This document shows, piece by piece, positions 58,043 through 64,000 of a stretch of 64,000 nt of DNA. Below the pieces are notes generated by a model. The model saw only the letters and a program-made list of their open reading frames with translations, did not search any database and was not told the origin of the DNA. A program made the position numbers and the translations under genes. Position 1 is the stretch's first letter. Every line of letters begins with the position of its first letter. Source of the DNA: Aphelenchoides besseyi. Its lineage: Eukaryota > Nematoda > Chromadorea > Rhabditida > Aphelenchoididae. The stretch spans positions 8,556,001 through 8,620,000 of the forward strand of contig JAMPIQ010000002.1 of assembly GCA_024699855.1 (NCBI GenBank). Reading direction: 5' to 3'.

Positions 58043-59612
58043 TTAAGAAACAAGAATTTGCGCCACATCGTCCATATCATACGTACGTTTAAGGAAAGCG
58101 TCTGTGATGCGAATACCCGACAGAAACTAAAAAACTTTTGTTTTAATCTACGGATTCAAACAACTCACTTGAACTCCCTTTTCTAAGGCTAAAACCTCTA
58201 AATGAAAATGAGCTGAAGTGTTTGGTAGAACGTGGCCGAGATGCACTCCACTCGGCGATGCGAACAAAAACGGTCGCTTCTTTTCGTTATCCAACGTTAA
58301 AATCAAATCCAACGATCGTTCACTAAAATAAAACAAAATGCACAGTAGTTGATGCGTCCATTTACCTGCAATTCATAACACGACAATCGACGTGAAAAAG
58401 TTCTTTCAATTGGACTTGGCCGGGTATCTTCTCGACCAGAAGTCGTAAATCGCCATAACTCGGAGCTACACGTGATAGTTGGCTGGTCTGTAAACGACCC
58501 GGTTCACCCATTTGTGTTCGCCATCGAATATCCTAAAATTCGCTGAAACAATTTAAACTCCACGAACTTACAAGATTTCCAATTGTGCTTACGCCTCGAA
58601 ACTGTGCGTAGGAATGATCGGTAAGATTTGGTGACAAGCAAAATAGAAACTGATAAATGTCGTGTTGATTGAGTTGAATATTCCGTTTGTTTGTTCTGAA
58701 CAATAAAATCACTTGAACATCAAATGAATAGAAAGTACTTCGACAAATTGCTGACTCCTGGATCTTTTCGTTTGTAGAAACTCGAAGGATGCAAATCGAC
58801 ACGTTCCAACGTAATTGCTGAAGTGCAAAGATTTTGAATTTGGGCTTCAAGATACACATCTTCGCACTAAATTGTTATCAATGTAACCAAATCTTAATGT
58901 CCACGTACCAAATTGTCCTGAAAATAAAACGCTCAGATCGTAAGACAAACATTTATTTTCACCTCAGTGCTAAAGAATTTTGTTCTCACGTCTATTGGCT
59001 TTTCCACCGGAAACTTGAAGAATTTTCGTAGACTCAACGGTTCCGTGTTGTTAAGCATATAATTAACCTCACAAACTAATCTAAACAATCAAGTGAACCG
59101 CTTGAACGGTGCTATTAACTTACATGTGTTGGCCGATTTCTTTGATTTCATGAGAAATCACTTGTCCAATCGAATTCTGAGGTTCCAATTGAGCGTTTCC
59201 ATCCTGATATTTTGAGTTGAGAAGGTGTTTTTGCGTTTGAGTTTGAATTGACGCCTAAAAAACGTTTGTTCATTCTGACAAAAATAAAAGCAAGTAACCT
59301 GAACAGACACGTTCGTGCAAACATCCGAATCACTCGAGTTCGAAACGGTCATATAGAAAGTGAATGTCTCACCCAAATAGATGTTGCTAAAAACAATAGA
59401 ATGACAGTGATTTGCAAGTTTTCTTACTCAATGCTTTGTGGTGCTAGTAGATAGTTGGTAAGTGGAATTTCCGTGGACTCTTGTCCCGTGTAATTTTGTA
59501 GTGCTGTTGAGATGTCCGAAGCAAATTCGTCTGATGAATCGACACTCATGGTTGTGGCTTCATAAAACTTTGGTTTAGCAAGACGCATGACTAAATTCTT
59601 TTGCTTTTCCAT
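58043..59612 (-). CDS. trappc13: TRAPP complex subunit 13
   Basis: Start [20 protein letters not shown] at 59612; end [10 protein letters not shown] at 58043. Matching blocks: [132 protein letters not shown] and [17 protein letters not shown]. These follow human TRAPPC13 in order from end to end. TRAPPC13 is a metazoan TRAPPIII subunit that works in ER-to-Golgi traffic and autophagy. At least eight exons. The region 58560-59030, in the centre, is the least certain in splicing. Confidence 0.9.
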
Positions 59613-59956
59613 TTATTTGTTCCTCATACCTCGAAAAACAAGCGCATGACTTCTGACCGCTGGATCGGCCATAGCTCTGGATAATGCGTGGAAATTAGTT
59701 ATTCTTTTTGTATCAAGTAGCCGTGATAACAAATGGCGATGCACGACAAAACATCAATCCTCTTCGGTCGAACGAACAGTCAAAATTTAACGGCCAGTTT
59801 TAACAATTTATTTAACATAAACTATCCATACAAACGAAAACAACGGCGTAAAGAAAACAGCAAATTAAAGAGAAAATAGATGGAGAGTTTCTTCGTTTAA
59901 CACAAAGAATCACGCGCCTTCAAAACAAGTCGAAGGATGTTGAGTATATCGTGAAA
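59613..59956. other. spacer between TRAPPC13 and NAC-beta
   Basis: About 340 AT-rich bases; only the NAC-beta 3'UTR and TRAPPC13 promoter are expected. Nothing recognised. Confidence 0.4.
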
Positions 59957-60600
59957 TTAAGCTTCTGGCTTCGCTTCTTCAACTGGGGCCGTTGATTTCT
60001 CTTCCGTTTCACCGCCAGCCGCCTTTTCCTCAGCTTTCGACGCGTCTTCAAAATCACCAACGAGATCTGAAAATTCAATAAATTTGTGTAAACAAATCAA
60101 CACGAATACCTGGAATTTCTTCTTCGCCGGCCTTGTATTGATTTGGAGTCAAATTGGCCAACTTTTTCAAATGAGTCAACGACTCCGCTCCCAATTGATT
60201 TAAAATGCCCGGAAGCATCTCTGTCAGCTCTAAATCCCTTAGTTACTTTACGATTTTTCTTCCATCACTTACGCTTGTTCTCAGCAGTGCCAGTAACAGA
60301 AAAAGTGTTGGCCGGAACCGATGCCTGAACCTTTGGATTGTTGAAATGAATGACCGTTCCATCATCCTTGATCATGTTGACTTCCTCGATTCCCGGAATG
60401 TTTGTCACGGACAATTTCTTTAAGTTGCTCTGAAGCTTTTTATCATCGTTCGCCGCGGTCTTGTGCACGATCTTCTTCTTTCGGCGCGAGGTACCCTAAA
60501 GGAAAGCGTCAAAAAAATCAGAAAACGTTTAGTTTACCTTTCCCCCCGTACGAACTGCTTCAGCGTTGGCTTGAAGCTGCTTAATTCGCTGCGCGTTCAT
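59957..60600 (-). CDS. icd-1: nascent polypeptide-associated complex subunit beta (BTF3)
   Basis: Start [20 protein letters not shown] at 60600. The ribosome-binding basic motif is RRKKKIVHK. The NAC domain reads [50 protein letters not shown] and [24 protein letters not shown]. The acidic tail ends VEEAKPEA at 59957. BTF3/NAC-beta pairs with NAC-alpha at the ribosome exit tunnel and guards nascent chains. Four exons. An acceptor-like 'cttctttag' about 25 bases before the ATG suggests trans-splicing. In C. elegans the orthologue is icd-1, which is the basis for the symbol. Confidence 0.95.
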
Positions 60601-61488
60601 TCTCGTACAAATCAACAGAGGAAGAAGTAGACCTAAAGAAGTGATTTTAAAATACAAAAAATAAGTCGACGCGTAAAGTGATGAGAATCAAACAAATGGG
60701 CCCAAACAATTTTCGCGCTTTTCGACGACGGAAATTGAACGGCAAAAAGTAATCGGAACGAAAGTGAAGACGATCAGAAACGCGCACCAGACGTCGAGTT
60801 CGTGCACAACTCCCGCCCTTATCATTCGATCATAGGCTAAAAGACACACGGGACGCTTGCTGGTCGGCCCGTAGCAACCAAAGGGAAGGGGACGCGAAAC
60901 GTCAAGACAATCCGCTCGCAAGCAGGACCCCACTTTGAACGCCAATTTTCGATTGAGAGAAATTGGGGACCGAAAAAAACCGTGTGGTGGTTGTTTTCCG
61001 AGGAAAATGATTTCGATCGAACTCACTTTCAACTGTTCTATTTCACTATCACTCCGCGATGCTTAATTGTGGTTGTTCAGCTCCCAAACTCGGACTGAAA
61101 GTCGACAGGCCAAAACCGCCAATTCGAAGGGCAATTTTTGTTTGCTGAGCAGTTTCGAGAAAAGGTCTAAGCGTGTGACGAAAACATCGAACACGCGGGT
61201 GTTTATCCAACGATGAAAATGAATCGATTGGATTTTGGAATCGTGAGCAAAAGAACTATCTTCTGTTGCTTTTTGTTGACCAAAACAATTTTTTTCATTA
61301 TTTCGCAATCCTTCTCTTTCTTCATCGTTATCAGCGCGGGTGTTCCGGCGAAGTGATGCGCACTTTCGCTGAGTCATCCAATGGGATAGACGACTGGATG
61401 TATAATCATTTCGCGCTCCATCATTGCAATAGTTGTGTGTTTTTGTATTCGATCGATTTTAATTTTAGTCGTTCAAAGTCGTGCAAAG
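60601..61488. other. divergent spacer, NAC-beta / CHMP4
   Basis: About 890 bases between two divergent housekeeping genes. Minus frames at 60688-61032 and 61063-61377 lack motifs. Near the right end, 'ttttaattttag' (about 61458-61469) lies ~20 bases before the CHMP4 ATG and looks like a trans-splice acceptor. Confidence 0.4.
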
Positions 61489-62236
61489 ATGTTCAAGAAT
61501 ATCTTCTCCGGTGGTCGCAAGAAGGAGCTCGTTCCAACAACTCAAGAGAGTCTCCAAAAGTTACGTGATACTGAAGATATGCTTCGGAAGAAACAAGATT
61601 TTCTAGAGAAGAAAATCGAAACCGTGAGTTCAATTTTAACCGTCTGATTTTTGTGACTTGATTGTTCAGGAATTGATGGCAGCAAAGCGCTATGGAACGG
61701 GGAATAAGCGAATGGCTCTTCAAGCGTTGCGACGCAAACAACTTTGTCAAAAACAATTGAGTCAAATTGACGGCGTTCTTAGTACGCTTCAAAATCAACA
61801 AAACTCGTTGGAAAATGCGGCTGTGAACGCCGAGGTTCTTCAAGTTTTGGGCAACACTTCCAAAGCTCTCAAAAATGCGCATAACAACATGGACATCGAT
61901 CAGGTGCACGATTTGATGGAAGACATTGCTGAACAACAAGAAGTTGCCAATGAAATTGCCGAAGCGATTAGCAATCCGATTGGCTTCCAAACCGAAGATG
62001 ACGACGATTTGCTTGCTGAATTGGAGAAACTTGAAGAGGTTTGTTCTTTTTTCGACCTTAAGTTAGTTTGTCTGTTTTAGGAGAGCCTCGAGAAAGAGCT
62101 TCTCAACGTCGGACCAACTCCACTCGATACGGGAAAACTTCCGTCAGTTCCAACAACCGAACTTCCAAGCAAATCGAAATCAAAAACCAAAGAAGAAGAC
62201 GAATTGGGTGAATTGGCCGCATGGGCTGAATTCTAA
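61489..62236 (+). CDS. chmp4: ESCRT-III subunit CHMP4 / Snf7
   Basis: Three exons. MFKNIFSGGRKKELVPTTQESLQKLRDTEDML opens with the short amphipathic N-terminus; then FLEKKIETELMAAKRYGTGNKRMALQALRRKQL, the basic helix hairpin. The rest is DGVLSTLQNQQNSLENAAVNAEVLQVLGNTSKALKNAHNNMDIDQVHDLMEDIAEQQE and an acidic C-terminus ending with the microtubule-interaction/Alix-binding-type helix DELGELAAWAEF. This is CHMP4, the main polymer former of ESCRT-III in membrane scission. Size of about 225 residues is typical. Introns lie at about 61624-61669 and 62040-62080. The stop is at 62234-62236. Confidence 0.95.
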
Positions 62237-62346
62237 AGACTTTCTTGTAAATTCTTTTCTGGCCAATGAAGTTTCTATCGTACATGAAAACCATCCCAAA
62301 AGTTCTTTTGATTGTAAAATTCAAAAAGTAAAAATGTGAACACTTT

Positions 62347-62820
62347 GGCTCTTTCCTATTTAATTCCTCCATCCGACCGCTCGCTAAAATTTTTTTCGCA
62401 TTCTAATTTGCTCGCGTTTAATTTTTTGTTGGTCGTAAGCGTTGGGATATTCATCGTTCAGTCATCGATTCGTATCCATTTGAATTTATGTGGCGCTCTC
62501 GGCATACTGATCAAGACCCGTTTGAGGCAATTATTTGGGATATTGCGAGTTTAAATCCGTCAGAATAGAAGATTTAATGAATACGGTTCTTTTAACAAAC
62601 CAAAAAATTCCCAACAAGCGATCCGCTACCGCGACTTGTGTCACATTTCCGCTAAACTAAGGACAACCCACGCGAAACACGCGGTTTGTCTCCGCCGGAG
62701 GTTTGGCGTTGGCGCGCAGCCGCTTGCAAGTTGCACTTGTGCCGTGGAAAAGCGTCGATTTGCAAGTCAAAAAACAATTTGAGCGAGCGGTCGGATGAAG
62801 GGATTAAATAGGAAAGATCC
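62347..62820. mobile_element. MITE-like element with 39-bp terminal inverted repeats
   Basis: Arms 62347-62385 and 62782-62820 are reverse complements at 36 of 39 positions; the internal ~395 bases encode no transposase. The arms start GGCTCTTTCC / GGATCTTTCC. The interior has a GC-rich foldable stretch near 62670-62760, and a + frame (62336-62554) that starts in the left arm and is not otherwise supported. Target-site duplication is not clear. Size and structure fit a non-autonomous DNA transposon. Confidence 0.65.
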
Positions 62821-63094
62821 ACAACTTTTGTGTTCGTTTAGTTGTTTGTTTCTGTTTTAGTAACGGTCGTTTACGCACTTCTCACCTCTCGGATGGTTTC
62901 TCTAACGCCTGTCCCCATTTTTATCCATAAATTTGTATATTCGAGAGTTCAAACATGTGATTAGTGTTTCTAATTTATACCCATAAATCGCGTCTATTCG
63001 GAGAATTGAGAGCGAGATTCGAAAGAAATAATTCTTGTTTATAACAATACTATTATTTCACTAACAATTTGTACAAGTAAAATATTGCAGTTCA
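62821..63094. promoter_or_regulatory. SAC3 upstream region with SL acceptor-like site
   Basis: AT-rich; ends in 'aatattgcag' four bases before the ATG at 63095, a likely trans-splice acceptor. No other feature. Confidence 0.45.
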
Positions 63095-64000
63095 ATGGCG
63101 ACGATCGTCGGATTGTGTGAGGATAAGTGTCCGCAAAAGGAACGCGAGTTTCGCATCAAAAATCATTTGTTGCATCCACTCGAATCACGTGATCCTTTTA
63201 GTGCACTTCCATCTTTCAAACGTCTTGTGATTCCGGAGCGTGTTTGCAAATCGTATAGTCGACCAGCAGCAAATCAAAACATTAGCCCCAACGATGTGCG
63301 AACTCTTGGCGCATTGCAGAAGACCTCCGACTACTTGAGAGCTGTAGAAAAGGAGTTTCGCTTAGCAACACAATGGCCATTAGTTTATCAGTTCTTGATC
63401 GATCGTTATCGAGCTGTTCGTGCAGATATCCGCATTCAACAACTGAATGATCCACTGACAGCGCAGATTCTGGAATCGATGATTTGCTTTTATGTTCGCG
63501 CAATTTTACGGTTAGTTTCATGCCTTCAATCCCGCTTATTTGGTTTTAGATGTGAGAAGGTACGTAGTCCAAATTACGATTCGACCTTACATCGACGAGA
63601 ACTGGAGGACTGTTTCGGTTGTTGGATTGTGCAGAAGGAAAAATCTGAAGAGGTAAGCGAAAAGTTTCATGTCACTTATTTTAGTTCAGATCAGAATTCT
63701 ACATCTTCTTTACTCCGCTCATCAACCCGACATTTTCAACTACTTGAGCTGTGAACGAGACTTCTTTCGACCACGTATCTTCGCCACTTTACGGCGACTT
63801 TTCACGGCGATTGTTGATGAAAACTTTGTTGCATTCTTTCGGGTTTTCTCTGAACTTGAAACTCCATTACAAAAGTAAGTAATCGAAATTTGTTTGCTGA
63901 GGATTTCAAACTTTTAGAACGATCTTAACTCCTATTGTTTCTCAAATGCGATTGAACGCTTTGAACACCTTGATGGCAAGTAGTCGTAGTCCAAATTGCA
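63095..64000 (+). CDS. SAC3/GANP-domain protein (SAC3D1-like), 3' end outside window
   Basis: Starts MATIVGLCEDKCPQKEREFRIKNHLLHPLE, matching the CxDMCPxxER...LHPFE opening of SAC3/GANP proteins. Then FKRLVIPERVCKSYSRPAANQ, DVRTLGALQKTSDYLRAVE, PLVYQFLIDRYRAVRADIRIQQL and ESMICFYVRAILR. After short introns come ELEDCFGCWIVQKEKSE, LHLLYSAHQPDIFNYLSCERDFFRPRIFATL, NFVAFFRVFSE and, past another intron, TILTPIVSQMRLNALNTLM. The order and spacing match the SAC3 domain that, in TREX-2 and SAC3D1, links to mRNA export and centrosome function. Short N-terminal lead and no FG repeats suggest SAC3D1 rather than GANP. It is cut at position 64000. Confidence 0.88.

Overview
The window is nuclear DNA from a small-genome metazoan, almost certainly a nematode. 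Protein genes are broken by many very short GT-AG introns (mostly about 27-56 nt, with U-rich 'ttttag'/'tttcag' acceptors). Several start codons sit a few bases after an unpaired acceptor-like 'tttcag/ttttag', as expected for spliced-leader trans-splicing. A moulting-cycle MLT-10-like gene, which is a nematode family, is present. I cannot assign a species. Gene limits below are outer CDS coordinates; exons were joined by eye.

Layout. 0.4-2.5 kb (+): a stand-alone SANTA-domain (Mis18BP1/KNL-2-like) gene followed by a SUV39-type H3K9 methyltransferase. 2.7-6.5 kb (-): proteasome ATPase Rpt3 and a flavin-containing monooxygenase. 7.8-10.9 kb (+): NMD factor SMG8. 11.3-13.4 kb (-): an unrecognised protein made of four tandem ~110-residue repeats. 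14.6 kb (+): SmG. 15.9-17.8 kb (+): a two-pore K+ channel. 18.1-19.6 kb (+): an aldo-keto reductase pseudogene broken by indels and by a ~139-bp insertion. 19.7-22.9 kb (-): a secreted C-type-lectin-like protein. 23.8-25.8 kb (-): a TGF-beta/activin type I receptor lacking a normal GS box. 27.1-28.3 kb (-): an unrecognised gene. 28.5-31.7 kb: an MLT-10-like gene enclosed by two perfect 112-bp inverted repeats. 32.1-35.9 kb: an orphan gene (+) and a long secreted, probably membrane-anchored FN3-like protein (-). 38.3-39.8 kb (+): PAICS. 39.8-43.2 kb: gene-poor DNA with a possible retrotransposon pol fragment. 43.2-44.8 kb (+): peptide-type GPCR. 45.3-46.6 kb (-): two paralogous small secreted peptides with TATA boxes. 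47.5-51.5 kb (-): K-Cl cotransporter. 51.8-55.1 kb: two unrecognised genes. 55.9-57.9 kb (+): tyrosinase. 58.0-60.6 kb (-): TRAPPC13 and NAC-beta (BTF3). 61.5-62.2 kb (+): CHMP4/Snf7. 62.3-62.8 kb: a MITE-like element with 39-bp terminal inverted repeats. 63.1 kb to the end (+): a SAC3/GANP-domain gene, cut by the window edge.

The genes do not form one pathway. Most are scattered housekeeping genes (proteasome, NMD, splicing, purine synthesis, ESCRT, TRAPP, NAC). Between them lie membrane-signalling genes and nematode-specific secreted or cuticle genes. The least ordinary signals are the MLT-10 gene flanked by identical inverted repeats, the four-repeat protein, the solo SANTA protein next to a heterochromatin methyltransferase, the twin C-terminal-motif peptides, and the hairpin-bearing insertion in the AKR pseudogene.
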